Shown: positions 41,526 through 50,949 of the stretch, piece after piece
Layout of the letters: every line of letters begins with the position of its first letter
How positions within the stretch are numbered: position 1 is the stretch's first letter
From: Modestobacter sp. DSM 44400
GTDB lineage: Bacteria > Actinomycetota > Actinomycetes > Mycobacteriales > Geodermatophilaceae
Length of the DNA: 64,000 nucleotides
Reading direction: 5' to 3'
Assembly: GCF_900107175.1 (NCBI RefSeq)
Contig: NZ_FNOZ01000005.1
Coordinates: 62,001 to 126,000, forward strand
Program-made: the position numbers and the translations under genes
The notes under the pieces: model-generated
What the model saw: only the letters and a program-made list of their open reading frames with translations
Database searches by the model: none
Told to the model about the DNA's origin: nothing

Positions 41526-42448
41526 TCGATGCTCCTGGTCCCGGCGCCCCGACCGCCGCGGTGGGCACTCCGCGCAGCCTCTGGCGGCACCGCGACTTCC
41601 GGCAGCTGTGGGCCGCGGAGACGGTGAGCCAGGTGGGCAGCCAGGTGACCCTGGTGGCCCTGCCACTGCTGGCGGTCACGATGCTGGCGGCGACGCCCTT
41701 CCAGATGGGCGTCCTGACGTCCCTGGAGACGCTGGCCTTCCTGGTCATCGGGCTCCCGGCGGGTGCCTGGGTGGACCGCTGGCGCCGCAAGCGGGTGCGC
41801 GTCACCGGGGACCTGGTGCGGGCGGTCGCCATCGGCTCGCTGCCGGTCGCCGCCGCCTTCGACGTGCTGACCCTGGGCAGCTCTACGTGGTCGCACTGGT
41901 GTCCGGGACCGCCACCGTGTTCTTCGACGTCGGCTACCAGAGCTACCTGCCCTGGCTGGTGGACAGGAACCAGATCGTCGACGGGAACTCCAAGCTGGAG
42001 GCCAGCCGCGCGGTCGCCCAGGTCGCGGGCCCCGGTATCACCGGCGTGCTCATCCGGGTGCTCGGTGCGCCGGCCCTCATCGCCGTCGACGCGTTCTCCT
42101 TCCTGCTGTCGGCGCTGTTCATCGGGCGCACCAGCCGGCCCGACGTCGTTCCGGACCGGGCTGCTCGCCGGCCGCTGCGCGTGGAGATCGCCGAGGGGCT
42201 GTCCTTCGTCGTCCGCCATCCGCTGCTGCGCCGGATGGTGGCCTGCACCGGGCTCGCCAACCTGGCCGGCTCGTTCACGGGGGCGCTGCTCGTCCTCTAC
42301 GCGATCCGCCGGCTCGGACTGAGCGAGTCCGTCGTCGGGCTGGTGTTCTCCGCCGGCGCCGCTGCTGGGCATGCGCGACCAGCCCGATGAGTGGGACGGC
42401 GGCCGGCTGCCCGTCGCGGAGCCGGTTGCGCCGGGGGCCGGCGGGTAG
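41522..42448 (+). pseudogene. second, tandem copy of the MFS transporter, frameshifted and internally deleted
   Basis: Near-duplicate of the preceding gene (TPRSLWRHRDFRQLWAAE; EIAEGLSFVVRHPLLRRM). At about 41875, CTGACCCTGGGCAGC lacks one base relative to copy 1 and the frame shifts. Near 42360 the sequence jumps from helix 7-8 (VVGLVFSAGA) to the last ~25 codons (LLGMRDQPDEWDGGRLPVA), losing about 390 bp. The product would lack helices 8-12. Starts by a 4-bp GTGA overlap, so it was once translationally coupled. Confidence 0.9.
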
Positions 42449-42487
42449 GGCCGCTGCGACCGCGCTCCACGCACGGAGGGACAGCCC

Positions 42488-42673
42488 ATGAGCACACCGC
42501 AGGAACCCGACGACCCCGGCCGCGACCCCGAGGGCCTGGACCCGCCACGCGACATCCTCGACGCGCCGGGGGCCACCCCCGAAAAGGGCAGCTACCAGCC
42601 GCACCGGCCCACCCAGCCACGCGACCGCCCCTCCGACGAGCCGCCGACGTCGACGGAGGGCGGCGGCCCCTGA
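42488..42673 (+). CDS. small disordered protein of unknown function
   Basis: 61 residues, Pro/Asp/Glu-rich (MSTPQEPDDPGRDPEGLDPP), with GGAGGGACA seven bases before the ATG. No hydrophobic segment. The composition differs from random frames, and the RBS is strong, so I accept it as a gene. It sits between the MFS remnant and the convergent dapF gene. No family recognised. Confidence 0.5.
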   Translation: MSTPQEPDDPGRDPEGLDPPRDILDAPGATPEKGSYQPHRPTQPRDRPSDEPPTSTEGGGP

Positions 42674-42724
42674 GCACGGTCAGCACGGCCCGGCCGTTCC
42701 GCTTCTGCACCGGAGGTGGGTCGG

Positions 42725-43615
42725 TCAGCCGGCCAGCCACGCCGGGGCGAGGTGGCCGGCGGCGACCACGACGGCGGGCCCGCTGAGCACCGTCGTCCGG
42801 CCGTCGAAGCCGACCGACAGCCGGCCACCGGGAACGTCGACCACGACGGTTCCGGTGCTCCTGCCGGCTGCGGTCAATGCCGCGGAGGCGACTGCGCAGG
42901 CACCGGTCCCGCACGAGCGGGTCTCCCCCACGCCCCGCTCGTGGACCCGCATCCGGGCGTGCGCGTCGGCGCCGTCAGCAGTCGGGAGGACGTTGACCAC
43001 CTCGACGTTCACGCCCTCGGGGAACATCGCCGCGTCGACGGGCGGCACGGTGGAGAGGTCGACCTCGGCGACCGGCTCGTCGAGCAGGACCACCAGGTGC
43101 GGGTTGCCCATCGAGATTCCCACGCCGAGCACCGAGCGGCCGCCCAGCACCATCGCGCCGTCGCCGAGCGGGCGGGCCGGACCCATGTCGACCCAGTAGC
43201 CGCCCTCAGGCAGAGCCCCGACCCGGCGCGGTCCGCCGCGGGTGCCGACCAGGACGCCGGCCTCGGCGGCCGCCCGGTCCAGCAGCCCCTCGGCGAGCAG
43301 CACGTGCAGGAAGAGCCGGATCCCGTTGCCGCACATCTCCGCGTGCGAGCCGTCGGCGTTGCGGTGGTCCATGAACCACTCGCACCGGGACAGCGCCTCC
43401 CCCAGGACGGCGGCGGCGTCGGGGACCAGGGCGCTGGGCACGACCCGCAGGACGCCGTCCCCACCGAGGCCCGCCCGCCGGTCGCAGAGCCGGCGCACCA
43501 GTGCGGCGTCCAGCCGGCCCTCGGGCCACACCGACCCGTCGGGGTCGGGCAGGACGACGAAGTCGTTCTCCGTGCCGTGGCCCTGCAGGACCCGGGGGCC
43601 GGCGCTCTCGATCAC
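42725..43615 (-). CDS. dapF: diaminopimelate epimerase
   Basis: A 296-residue DapF that converts LL- to meso-diaminopimelate for lysine and peptidoglycan. The two catalytic cysteines are in EMCGNGIRLF (~85) and RSCGTGACAVA (~232). N-terminal GHGTENDFVVLPD and GVGISMGNPHLV are typical. GTG start overlaps the miaA stop by 4 bp (GTGA), so it is translationally coupled in the LigB-like-miaA-dapF operon. Confidence 0.96.
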   Translation of the reverse strand: MIESAGPRVLQGHGTENDFVVLPDPDGSVWPEGRLDAALVRRLCDRRAGLGGDGVLRVVPSALVPDAAAVLGEALSRCEWFMDHRNADGSHAEMCGNGIRLFLHVLLAEGLLDRAAAEAGVLVGTRGGPRRVGALPEGGYWVDMGPARPLGDGAMVLGGRSVLGVGISMGNPHLVVLLDEPVAEVDLSTVPPVDAAMFPEGVNVEVVNVLPTADGADAHARMRVHERGVGETRSCGTGACAVASAALTAAGRSTGTVVVDVPGGRLSVGFDGRTTVLSGPAVVVAAGHLAPAWLAG

Positions 43616-44556
43616 CCGTCGATCGTACGGACGCCGCGCACCCCGCCGAGCAGGTCGAGCACCCGGCCGGCCAGGTCGGGGGCCGACGCGTCGAACCAGG
43701 TGGTGGCAGCGTCCCGGCGGAACCAGGAGCGCTGCCGCCGGACGAAGCGCCGGGTGGTGGTGACCGTCCGCTCGCGGGCCTCCTGAGCGGTGAGGACCCC
43801 GTCGAACTGCTGCAGCACCTGTGCATAGCCCAGCGCCCGGGAGGCGGTCGGCCCCTCGCGCAGCCCGTCGGCGGCGAGCGACTCGACCTCGGCGACGAAA
43901 CCGGCGGCCCACATCCGGTCCACCCGCTCGGCGACCCGGCGGTCCAGCTCCTCGGCGGCCCGGTCCAGGCCCACGGTGAGCGCCCGGTAGTGCGGCCGGG
44001 GCGCCGGCAGCTGGGCGACGAAGGGTCGGCCGGTCAGCTCCACCACCTCCAGCGCCCGGACCACTCGCCTGCCGTTGCTGGGCAGGATCGCCGCGGCGGC
44101 GGCCGGGTCGACGGCGGTCAGCCGGGCGTGCAGCGCCTCCTGCCCGTCCGCATCGAGCTCCGCGGTCAGACGGGCCCGGATCGCCGGATCGGTGCCGGGG
44201 AAGTCCAGCTCGTCCAGCACCGCCCGCACGTAGAGGCCCGAGCCGCCGACGACCAGCGGGACGACGCCGGCCGCCCGCAGCCGGTCGACCTCTGCGCGGG
44301 CCCGCAGCCGGTACTCCGCCACCGACGCCGGCTCCCGCACGTGCCAGAGGTCCAGCAGGTGGTGGGGCACCCCGGCGCGTTCGGCGAGGTCGGGCTTCGC
44401 CGTCCCGATGTCCATCCCGCGGTAGAGCTGCATCGAGTCGGCGTTGACGACCTCTGCGCCCAGCCGGTTCGCGAGCGCGACGGCCAGCGCGGTCTTGCCG
44501 GTCGCCGTCGGGCCGACGATCGCAACCACCGGCGGTCCGGCGTCCGATGCGGTCAC
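43612..44556 (-). CDS. miaA: tRNA dimethylallyltransferase
   Basis: A 314-residue MiaA that adds the dimethylallyl group to A37 of tRNAs reading UNN codons. P-loop GPTATGKTALA, catalytic/recognition DSMQLYRGMDIGTAKP, HHLLDLW, SGLYVRAVLD and SRALGYAQVLQ are all present. GTG start (VTASDAGPP) overlaps the upstream LigB-like gene by 4 bp. The second enzyme of the pathway, MiaB, is 3 kb away on the same strand. Confidence 0.96.
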   Translation of the reverse strand: MTASDAGPPVVAIVGPTATGKTALAVALANRLGAEVVNADSMQLYRGMDIGTAKPDLAERAGVPHHLLDLWHVREPASVAEYRLRARAEVDRLRAAGVVPLVVGGSGLYVRAVLDELDFPGTDPAIRARLTAELDADGQEALHARLTAVDPAAAAAILPSNGRRVVRALEVVELTGRPFVAQLPAPRPHYRALTVGLDRAAEELDRRVAERVDRMWAAGFVAEVESLAADGLREGPTASRALGYAQVLQQFDGVLTAQEARERTVTTTRRFVRRQRSWFRRDAATTWFDASAPDLAGRVLDLLGGVRGVRTIDG

Positions 44557-45245
44557 GGCGTCCGCCACTCGGCGACGAGGTAGCCCACGCCGAACGGGGC
44601 GGCGGCGTAGCGGAGGTGCCCGACGACCGGCCGCCCGCGGAGGGCGGTGCCGACCCCGCGCCACACCGGAACGCCTGCGGCGAGCAGCCGTTCCCCCTCC
44701 ACCGGGTCGAGCTCGGCCAGCGCGGCGGCGTTCCCGGCGGCGAGGGCCGCAGCGACGGCGTCGTCGAACGGGGCGGCGTCCGGGTCCAGGTGGCCGGGCG
44801 CCTTCTCGCTGCGGCGGGCCGAACCGTCGCCCATCGCCAGGACGCCGGTCCGGGCCGGCAGGTCCGCCAACGCGTCCGCGACGTCCTCGGGCCCGACGCC
44901 GAGCCGGACGCCGGTGTGCCCGGCCTGGTCCAGCAGCCAGGCACCGAGCGTGTGCGCCAGAGGCAGCCGACGCCCATCCGGGCGCACCCGCCCGGCGAAG
45001 GGCACTTCGAGGTCGACGCCGAATCCGCGCAGGTCACCGGCGTCCCCGGGGCCGAACCGGACGTGCGGGGCGCCGTTCCCGACCACCACCACGACCTCGG
45101 GCATCTCATCGAGCATGGACTGCACGGTCCGCGTCACGGCGGCCCGCAGCGCCGAGACGGCGTCGCTCGGGGCACCCGCCACGGCCGGCACGAGCAACGG
45201 CGGCTGCGGGCAGAAGGCCACCGTCACCGGCGCGGGAGGGCTCAC
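44553..45245 (-). CDS. class III extradiol dioxygenase LigB-like protein
   Basis: A 230-residue protein from GTG (VSPPAPVTVAFCPQPPLLVP). It matches the LigB-like subunit fold found next to miaA in many actinobacteria: VVVVGNGAPHVRFG, DLEVPFAGRVRP, LAMGDGSARRSEKAPGHLD, FGVGYLVAEW. The usual metal-binding His/Glu set is only partly visible. Catalysis has not been shown for this family to my knowledge. Only 17 bp separate its start from the divergent DUF349 gene, so their promoters must overlap coding sequence. Confidence 0.8.
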   Translation of the reverse strand: MSPPAPVTVAFCPQPPLLVPAVAGAPSDAVSALRAAVTRTVQSMLDEMPEVVVVVGNGAPHVRFGPGDAGDLRGFGVDLEVPFAGRVRPDGRRLPLAHTLGAWLLDQAGHTGVRLGVGPEDVADALADLPARTGVLAMGDGSARRSEKAPGHLDPDAAPFDDAVAAALAAGNAAALAELDPVEGERLLAAGVPVWRGVGTALRGRPVVGHLRYAAAPFGVGYLVAEWRTP

Positions 45246-45262
45246 GGAAGGGAGTGTCGCCG

Positions 45263-47023
45263 ATGCATCGTGGAAGACTGCTGCCCGTGTCGAGCACGGA
45301 GAACACCGGAGACCAGACGCCCCAGGCCACTCCCCCCGCGGAGACCTCCTCGGAGGAGACGGAGCAGGGGGCGACCGGCGATGCGCCGACCGCGGACCTG
45401 ACCGGCGCGGAGGCGACCGCCGAACCCTCGGGCACCGAGAGGCCGTCCTCCCCGCAGGAGGCCTCGGAACTGGCCGCCGCAGCTGCCGCCGGCGACCTGG
45501 GCGCAGCTCGAGATGACGCGGTGACGTCCAGTCCGGGCGCCCTCGCCTCGACCGCTGCCGCCGGTGACGTCCCCACCGCCGAGCCCGTTGCCGAGCAGCC
45601 CGCCGAGCAGCCCGCCGAGCAGCCGGCCGAGCACGCCACCCCGGAGGCCCTGACCGACACGGTCCCCGAGTCCGTCGGCGAGATCTCCGCCGTCCCGACG
45701 CCGGGGCCACGGCCGATGGCGCCGAGGCACGCACCGGTGCCCACCCCGCCGGCGCAGGCCCCCGCGGCCGCAGCAGCGCCGGCGGCCGAGGCCGCCCCGG
45801 CCGAGCCGGCCTCGGACCCCACGCTGTGGGGCCGGGTCGACGAGGAGGGCACCGTCTACGTCCGCACCGGCGACGACGAGCGGGCGGTGGGCTCGTGGCA
45901 GGCCGGCGAGCCGGCCGAGGGCCTGGCGCACTACGGACGGCGCTTCGACGACCTGGCCACCGAGGTCGTGCTGCTGGAGGCCCGCCTCGGCGCGCACACC
46001 GGCAACCCGAACGAGATACGGGCCAAGGCGCAGACGCTGGCCGAGACCATCCCGCTGGCCACCGCCGTCGGCGACCTCGACAGCCTGGCCGCCCGGGCCC
46101 GCGCCATGGTCAGCATGGCCGACACTGCGGTCGCGGCGAACCGGGCCGAGAAGGCCGCCGCCCGCGCCGTGCAGGTGCAGCGCAAGGAGGCCCTCGCCGC
46201 CGAGGCCGAGCAGATCGCCGCGGACTCCACGCAGTGGAAGGCTGCCGGCGACCGACTCAAGGCGATCGTCGAGGAGTGGAAGACGATCAAGGGCATCGAC
46301 CGCAAGACCGACGACGCGCTGTGGCAGCGCTTCGCCGCGGCGCGGGACGCCTTCGGCCGCCGCCGCGGGGCCCACTTCGCCTCGCTGGACGTCCAGCGCA
46401 CCGAGTCCCGGACGGCCAAGACCGAGCTGATCGAGGAGGCCGAGCGGCTGTCCCGCTCGACCGAGTGGGGTCCGACGAGCGCGGCGATGCGCACGCTGAT
46501 GGACCGCTGGAAGGCCGTCCCCCGCACCGGCCGGGACACCGACGACGACCTCTGGAAGCGGTTCCGCGCCGCCCAGGACGTCTTCTTCGCCGCCCGCACC
46601 GGGAACGACAAGGCGCGCAGCAGCGAGGAGCAGTCCAACCAGCAGGAGAAGGAGGAGCTGCTGGCCGAGGCGGAGAAGATCGACCCGTCCAAGGACCTGC
46701 GCACGGCGCAGAACACCCTGCGCAAGATCCAGGAACGCTACGACGCCGTCGGGCACGTCCCGCGCGGGGCGATGCGCGACCTGGAGGACCGGATGCGCGC
46801 GGTCGAGGACAAGGTTCGCGGCGCCGCCGACTCCACCCGCCCCCGGGTCGAGCCGGAGAACCCGCTGCTCACCTCCATGCGCGCGGCGGTCACCAAGGCT
46901 GAGGAGCAGCTGGCCAAGGCCGAGGCGTCAGGGAACGCGAAGCGGGTCAGCGAGGCGCAGGCGAACCTGACCACGCGCCGTGAGTGGCTGACCGAGGCCG
47001 AGAAGTCGTCGTCCCGGCGCTGA
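45263..47023 (+). CDS. DUF349 repeat protein
   Basis: A 586-residue protein. The ATG (MHRGRLLPV) has GGAAGGGAG nine bases upstream; a GTG eight codons later (VSSTENTG) is an alternative. Residues ~10-185 are Pro/Ala/Glu-rich and disordered, with a 12-bp DNA tandem repeat coding EQPA. Then come three DUF349 helical units (SLAARARAMVSMADTAVAAN; DSTQWKAAGDRLKAIVEEWK; STEWGPTSAAMRTLMDRWKA) and a C-terminal coiled coil. Proteins of this type contact RNA polymerase or ribosomes in some bacteria, but the role is not settled. Confidence 0.85.
   Translation: MHRGRLLPVSSTENTGDQTPQATPPAETSSEETEQGATGDAPTADLTGAEATAEPSGTERPSSPQEASELAAAAAAGDLGAARDDAVTSSPGALASTAAAGDVPTAEPVAEQPAEQPAEQPAEHATPEALTDTVPESVGEISAVPTPGPRPMAPRHAPVPTPPAQAPAAAAAPAAEAAPAEPASDPTLWGRVDEEGTVYVRTGDDERAVGSWQAGEPAEGLAHYGRRFDDLATEVVLLEARLGAHTGNPNEIRAKAQTLAETIPLATAVGDLDSLAARARAMVSMADTAVAANRAEKAAARAVQVQRKEALAAEAEQIAADSTQWKAAGDRLKAIVEEWKTIKGIDRKTDDALWQRFAAARDAFGRRRGAHFASLDVQRTESRTAKTELIEEAERLSRSTEWGPTSAAMRTLMDRWKAVPRTGRDTDDDLWKRFRAAQDVFFAARTGNDKARSSEEQSNQQEKEELLAEAEKIDPSKDLRTAQNTLRKIQERYDAVGHVPRGAMRDLEDRMRAVEDKVRGAADSTRPRVEPENPLLTSMRAAVTKAEEQLAKAEASGNAKRVSEAQANLTTRREWLTEAEKSSSRR
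45590..45637 (+). repeat. 12-bp tandem repeat inside the DUF349 gene
   Basis: Four units of GCCGAGCAGCCC (the last two slightly altered) encode AEQP repeats in the disordered N-terminus. A likely site of length variation between strains. Confidence 0.8.
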
Positions 47024-47049
47024 GGCCCTGCCCCGGCCATTGAGGCATA

Positions 47050-47097
47050 GGAGGCTTTCCACCCGGTCCGCCGCGCGATACCGGGTGAAGAGCTTCC
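47050..47097. terminator. bidirectional terminator between DUF349 gene and miaB
   Basis: A perfect 8-bp core CACCCGGT/ACCGGGTG with a 12-nt loop is extended on both sides by a further ten positions with seven matches. It sits in the 96-bp gap between two convergent genes. Confidence 0.6.
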
Positions 47098-47119
47098 TGT
47101 GCCTGGGGCGGCGCGCCGG

Positions 47120-48562
47120 TCAGGCGGGTGTGGGGACGCCGATCCGCGGCATGCCCAGCAGCACGCCGGGCGTGGTGGGCCGGGTGTCGGCCGCACTGGC
47201 GTCGCCCGCCCGGGTGCGCCGGTGGGTCAGCAGCGCACCGTCGGCGACCAGGAAGTGCGGAGCCGCCTGGGTCACGACCGTCTCCACGACGTCGCCGGGT
47301 CGCACGCCGTCCGCCGTCGTGAAGTGCACCAGCCGGCCGTCGCGGGCCCGGCCGGACAGCCGCCCGCGGGCGGCGTCCTTGCTCCCCTCGCCGGAGGCGA
47401 CCAGCAGCTCGACGGTCGACCCGATCAGCGCCCGGTTCTCCGACCAGCTGATCTCGTCCTGCAGGGCGGTCAGCCGCAGGTAGCGCTCCTGGACGACGTC
47501 CTTGGGCAGCTGGCCGTCCATCTCCGCGGCCGGGGTGCCCGGCCGCTTGGAGTACTGGAACGTGAAGGCGCTGGCGAACCGGGCCTGCGCGACGACGTCC
47601 AGGGTGGCCTGGAAGTCCCCCTCGGTCTCGCCGGGGAAGCCGACGATGACGTCGGTGGTGATCGCCGCGTCGGGCATGGTGGCCCGGACCCGGTCGATGA
47701 TGCCGAGGTAGCGCTCCTGCCGGTACGCGCGGCGCATCCGGCGCAGGACGTCGTCGGACCCGGACTGCAGCGGCATGTGCAGCTGGTGGCAGACCGCCGG
47801 CGTCCCGGCCATCGCATCGATGACGTCGTCCGTGAACTCGCGCGGGTGCGGGCTGGTGAACCGCACTCGCTCAAGTCCCTCGATCGCTCCCGTAGCGCGC
47901 AGCAGATCGGCGAACGCGCCGCGGTTCCCGAACTCGACGCCGTAGGCGTTGACGTTCTGGCCGAGCAGGGTCACTTCGAGCACGCCCTGGTCGACCAGCG
48001 CCTGCACCTCGGCGAGCACGTCACCGGGACGGCGGTCCTTCTCGGTCCCGCGCAGCGACGGGACGATGCAGAACGTGCACGTGTTGTTGCACCCGACGCT
48101 GATGGAGACCCAGCCGGAGTATGCGGAGTCGCGCTTCGCCGGGAGGCTGGAGGGGAAAACCTCCAGCGCCTCGACGATCTCCACCTGGGCCTCGGCGTTG
48201 TGCCGGGAACGCTCCAGCAGCACGGGCAGCGAGCCGACGTTGTGCGTGCCGAAGACGACGTCAACCCAGGGGGCGCGGCGGACGATCTCGCCGCGATCCT
48301 TCTGCGCCAGGCAGCCACCGACGGCGATCTGCATGCCGGGGTGGGCGTCCTTGACCGGCCGCAGGTGCCCGAGGTTGCCGTACAGCCGGTTGTCGGCGTT
48401 CTCCCGGACCGCGCAGGTGTTGAGGACGACGACGTCGGCGTCAGCACCCTCGGCAGCAGCCCGGTACCCGGCCTCCTCGAGCAGGCCGGAGAGCCGCTCG
48501 GAGTCGTGCACGTTCATCTGACAGCCGTAGGTGCGCACCCGGTACGTCTTGCCTTGGTCCAC
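47120..48562 (-). CDS. miaB: tRNA-2-methylthio-N6-dimethylallyladenosine synthase
   Basis: A 480-residue radical-SAM methylthiotransferase from GTG ([13 protein letters not shown]). The auxiliary-cluster cysteines are in [21 protein letters not shown] and GGCLAQKD; the radical-SAM motif is CNNTCTFC (~155). A C-terminal TRAM domain follows ([12 protein letters not shown] to ~445) with a short tail. It completes the ms2i6A37 modification begun by MiaA. It is convergent with the DUF349 gene. Confidence 0.97.
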   Translation of the reverse strand: MDQGKTYRVRTYGCQMNVHDSERLSGLLEEAGYRAAAEGADADVVVLNTCAVRENADNRLYGNLGHLRPVKDAHPGMQIAVGGCLAQKDRGEIVRRAPWVDVVFGTHNVGSLPVLLERSRHNAEAQVEIVEALEVFPSSLPAKRDSAYSGWVSISVGCNNTCTFCIVPSLRGTEKDRRPGDVLAEVQALVDQGVLEVTLLGQNVNAYGVEFGNRGAFADLLRATGAIEGLERVRFTSPHPREFTDDVIDAMAGTPAVCHQLHMPLQSGSDDVLRRMRRAYRQERYLGIIDRVRATMPDAAITTDVIVGFPGETEGDFQATLDVVAQARFASAFTFQYSKRPGTPAAEMDGQLPKDVVQERYLRLTALQDEISWSENRALIGSTVELLVASGEGSKDAARGRLSGRARDGRLVHFTTADGVRPGDVVETVVTQAAPHFLVADGALLTHRRTRAGDASAADTRPTTPGVLLGMPRIGVPTPA

Positions 48563-48608
48563 GGGCCGATCGTACGGACGGGCGCGGCCCGCCCCGTCGG
48601 TGCGGCGG

Positions 48609-49115
48609 TCAGCGGGCGGGGTCGAGGAACCGGTCGAAGACGAAACCGGTCGCCTGCGCCTGCACGTACTTGTCCACGACGTCGATCGCCCAGTCCTTCG
48701 CCGTCCAGCTCGACGGGTGATAGACGCCCAGCGCGGTGCTGAGCAGCAGCTCCGTCGGGTAGACGGTGGCGGAGGTGACATTGACGGCCTTCTGCCCCCG
48801 CAGACCCGCCTTGGCGGCCAGTCCGTAGGCCGTGCCCCAGTTGACGCTGAGCCCGAAGTGCGCGGCCCAGTTCAGTCGGGTCCGCGCCTGCTGGGTCTCG
48901 GGGTGGACCGGGAGCAGTGTCTCCGCCAGGTGTGCCGGCGCGTAGCTTTCCTGGCGGCCGGTGAGGGGCATCTCGACGAACTTCTGGAAAGCGCTCATCA
49001 CTGCGGTCCCGGCGACGGCGGCCAGGACGCCGCGGCTGATCAACGTGGCCGAACTCGTGGTTCCAATAGGAGAAGCCCTACCCGACCGCGCAGGGTTCAT
49101 CCCGGGCCGCCGCAT
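48609..49115 (-). CDS. hypothetical membrane-associated protein
   Basis: A 168-residue protein with an N-terminal hydrophobic segment ([19 protein letters not shown], ~28-46) and a second around [19 protein letters not shown] (~86-105). The order of His, Trp and Gly around the second segment resembles the DUF1440/YagU group of inner-membrane proteins, but the match is too weak for a name. ATG further in ([10 protein letters not shown]) is unlikely. It is divergent from the glutamate transporter genes. Confidence 0.55.
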   Translation of the reverse strand: MRRPGMNPARSGRASPIGTTSSATLISRGVLAAVAGTAVMSAFQKFVEMPLTGRQESYAPAHLAETLLPVHPETQQARTRLNWAAHFGLSVNWGTAYGLAAKAGLRGQKAVNVTSATVYPTELLLSTALGVYHPSSWTAKDWAIDVVDKYVQAQATGFVFDRFLDPAR

Positions 49116-49199
49116 CCCACAGCCGACGCCGGTCTTCGTTACAGCTTCGTGATGGCAGCGCGACGTACCGAAGACCGGCGCGGCCTAGGGTCACAGGCT

Positions 49200-49955
49200 G
49201 TGACCGAACGCCCGAACGGAGAACCTCTCGTCCGCCTGACCGGCGTCAACAAGTGGTTCGGCGACCTGCACGTGCTACAGGACATCGACCTGACCATCGA
49301 TCGCGGCGAGGTCGTCGTGGTCATCGGCCCGTCAGGTTCGGGCAAGTCCACGTTGTGCCGCACCGTCAACCGGCTGGAGTCCATCGAGAGCGGCGAGATC
49401 ACCATCGACGGCCAGCGGCTGCCGGAGGAGGGCAAGGAGCTCGCCCGGCTCCGCAGTGACGTCGGCATGGTGTTCCAGAGCTTCAACCTCTTCGCGCACA
49501 AGACCGTGCTGGAGAACGTGACGCTGGGGCCGATCAAGGTGCGCAAGCAGTCCAAGACCGACGCCGAGAAGCGCGCCCGCGAACTGTTGGAGCGGGTCGG
49601 CGTGAGCGCCCAGGCCGACAAGGTCCCCGCCCAACTGTCCGGCGGCCAGCAGCAGCGCGTCGCCATCGCCCGGGCGCTGGCCATGGACCCCAAGGTGATG
49701 CTCTTCGACGAGCCCACCTCCGCCCTGGACCCCGAGATGATCAACGAGGTCCTCGACGTGATGACCGCGCTGGCCCGCGACGGCATGACGATGGTCGTGG
49801 TCACCCACGAGATGGGGTTCGCCCGTCGCGCCGCGAACCGGGTCGTGTTCATGGACAACGGCCGGATCGTCGAGTCCTCGACGCCGGAGACGTTCTTCAC
49901 CGACCCGAGCTCCGACCGGGCCAAGGACTTCCTCTCCAAGATCTTGAATCACTGA
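49200..49955 (+). CDS. gluA: glutamate/polar amino acid ABC transporter ATPase
   Basis: A 251-residue ATPase from GTG (VTERPNGEP). Walker [11 protein letters not shown]-loop FQSFNLFAH, signature [15 protein letters not shown], Walker [13 protein letters not shown] and switch VVTHE are complete. It energises import with the binding protein and two permeases downstream (28-bp gap). A -10-like TAGGGT ends 8 bp before the GTG and no RBS is seen, so the message may be leaderless. Closest named relatives are GluA of Corynebacterium and GlnQ. Confidence 0.95.
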   Translation: MTERPNGEPLVRLTGVNKWFGDLHVLQDIDLTIDRGEVVVVIGPSGSGKSTLCRTVNRLESIESGEITIDGQRLPEEGKELARLRSDVGMVFQSFNLFAHKTVLENVTLGPIKVRKQSKTDAEKRARELLERVGVSAQADKVPAQLSGGQQQRVAIARALAMDPKVMLFDEPTSALDPEMINEVLDVMTALARDGMTMVVVTHEMGFARRAANRVVFMDNGRIVESSTPETFFTDPSSDRAKDFLSKILNH

Positions 49956-49983
49956 CCCACCGCACCCCACGAGAGGACCCTCC

Positions 49984-50877
49984 ATGCGCATCACCCGTTA
50001 CGCCGCTGCCTTCGCGGCAATCGGCGTCGTGCTCACCGGCTGTTCCAGCGAGGCCGGCAACCAGGCCGAGCAACAGACCGGCAACACCGTCGCCGTCGAG
50101 ACCGAGACCTCGTTCGAACCCGGAACGACGATGGCCGAGCTCGCCGAGGCCGGAACGATGACCGTCGGCACCAAGTTCGACCAGCCCGGCTTCGGCCTGC
50201 TCAACCCGAACACCAAGGCGCCCGAGGGCTTCGACGTCGAGATCGCCAAGCTCATCGCCGCCCAGCTCGGCATCGCCCCCGAGGACATCACCTGGACCGA
50301 GACCGTGTCCGCCAACCGGGAACCGTTCCTGATGAACGGCCAGGTGGACATGGTGGCGGCGACGTACACGATCAACGACGACCGCAAGCAGAAGATCGAC
50401 TTCGCCGGCCCGTACTACGAGGCGGGCCAGGACATCATGGTGGCCGCCGGCAACCCGCTGGGCATCGAAGGCCCCGACGACCTGGCCGGCAAGCGGGTCT
50501 GCTCGGTCGAGGGCTCGACCCCGGCCGAGAACATCCGCACCAACTACCCCGAAGCACAGCTCACGCTGTTCGACGTGTACTCCAAGTGCGCCGACGCGCT
50601 GACCAACGGCCAGGTCGACGCCGTCACCACCGACAACGTCATCCTGACCGGGCTGGTCGCCGGCAACCCCGACGGCTTCGAGCTCGTGGGCAACCCGTTC
50701 ACGAAGGAGCCCTACGGCATCGGCGTCCCCAAGGGGGACGACGCCTTCCGCGCCTTCATCAACGACACCCTCGAAGAGGCCTTCGACAACGGCGACTGGG
50801 CCGACGCCTGGGACCGCACCGCCGGGGCGATCAGCGGCACCGAGGCACCCGAGCCGCCGGCCGTCGACCGGTACTGA
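49984..50877 (+). CDS. gluB: glutamate-type ABC transporter substrate-binding lipoprotein
   Basis: A 297-residue lipoprotein: signal peptide with lipobox LTGCSS (acylated Cys at ~20), then a Pro/Glu spacer and the periplasmic-binding-protein class II fold (GTKFDQPGFGLLNP, GFDVEIAKLIAAQLG, MVAATYTINDDRKQKIDFAG, YGIGVPKGDDAFRAFIN). RBS AGAGGACC precedes the ATG. It presents glutamate, or a related amino acid, to GluC/GluD. Confidence 0.94.
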   Translation: MRITRYAAAFAAIGVVLTGCSSEAGNQAEQQTGNTVAVETETSFEPGTTMAELAEAGTMTVGTKFDQPGFGLLNPNTKAPEGFDVEIAKLIAAQLGIAPEDITWTETVSANREPFLMNGQVDMVAATYTINDDRKQKIDFAGPYYEAGQDIMVAAGNPLGIEGPDDLAGKRVCSVEGSTPAENIRTNYPEAQLTLFDVYSKCADALTNGQVDAVTTDNVILTGLVAGNPDGFELVGNPFTKEPYGIGVPKGDDAFRAFINDTLEEAFDNGDWADAWDRTAGAISGTEAPEPPAVDRY

Positions 50878-50883
50878 TCCGAT

Positions 50884-50924
50884 CGCGGCGCCGCCGGGCG
50901 GCCGGTCCGTCCGGCGGCGCCGCG
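50884..50924 (+). terminator. intercistronic stem-loop between gluB and gluC
   Basis: Perfect 14-bp GC stem (CGCGGCGCCGCCGG and complement) with a 13-nt loop, 6 bp after the gluB stop. Such hairpins protect the upstream mRNA and lower permease expression, giving more binding protein than membrane subunits. Confidence 0.7.
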
Positions 50925-50949
50925 CCGCCCAGCCCCGAGAGGAGGCGCC

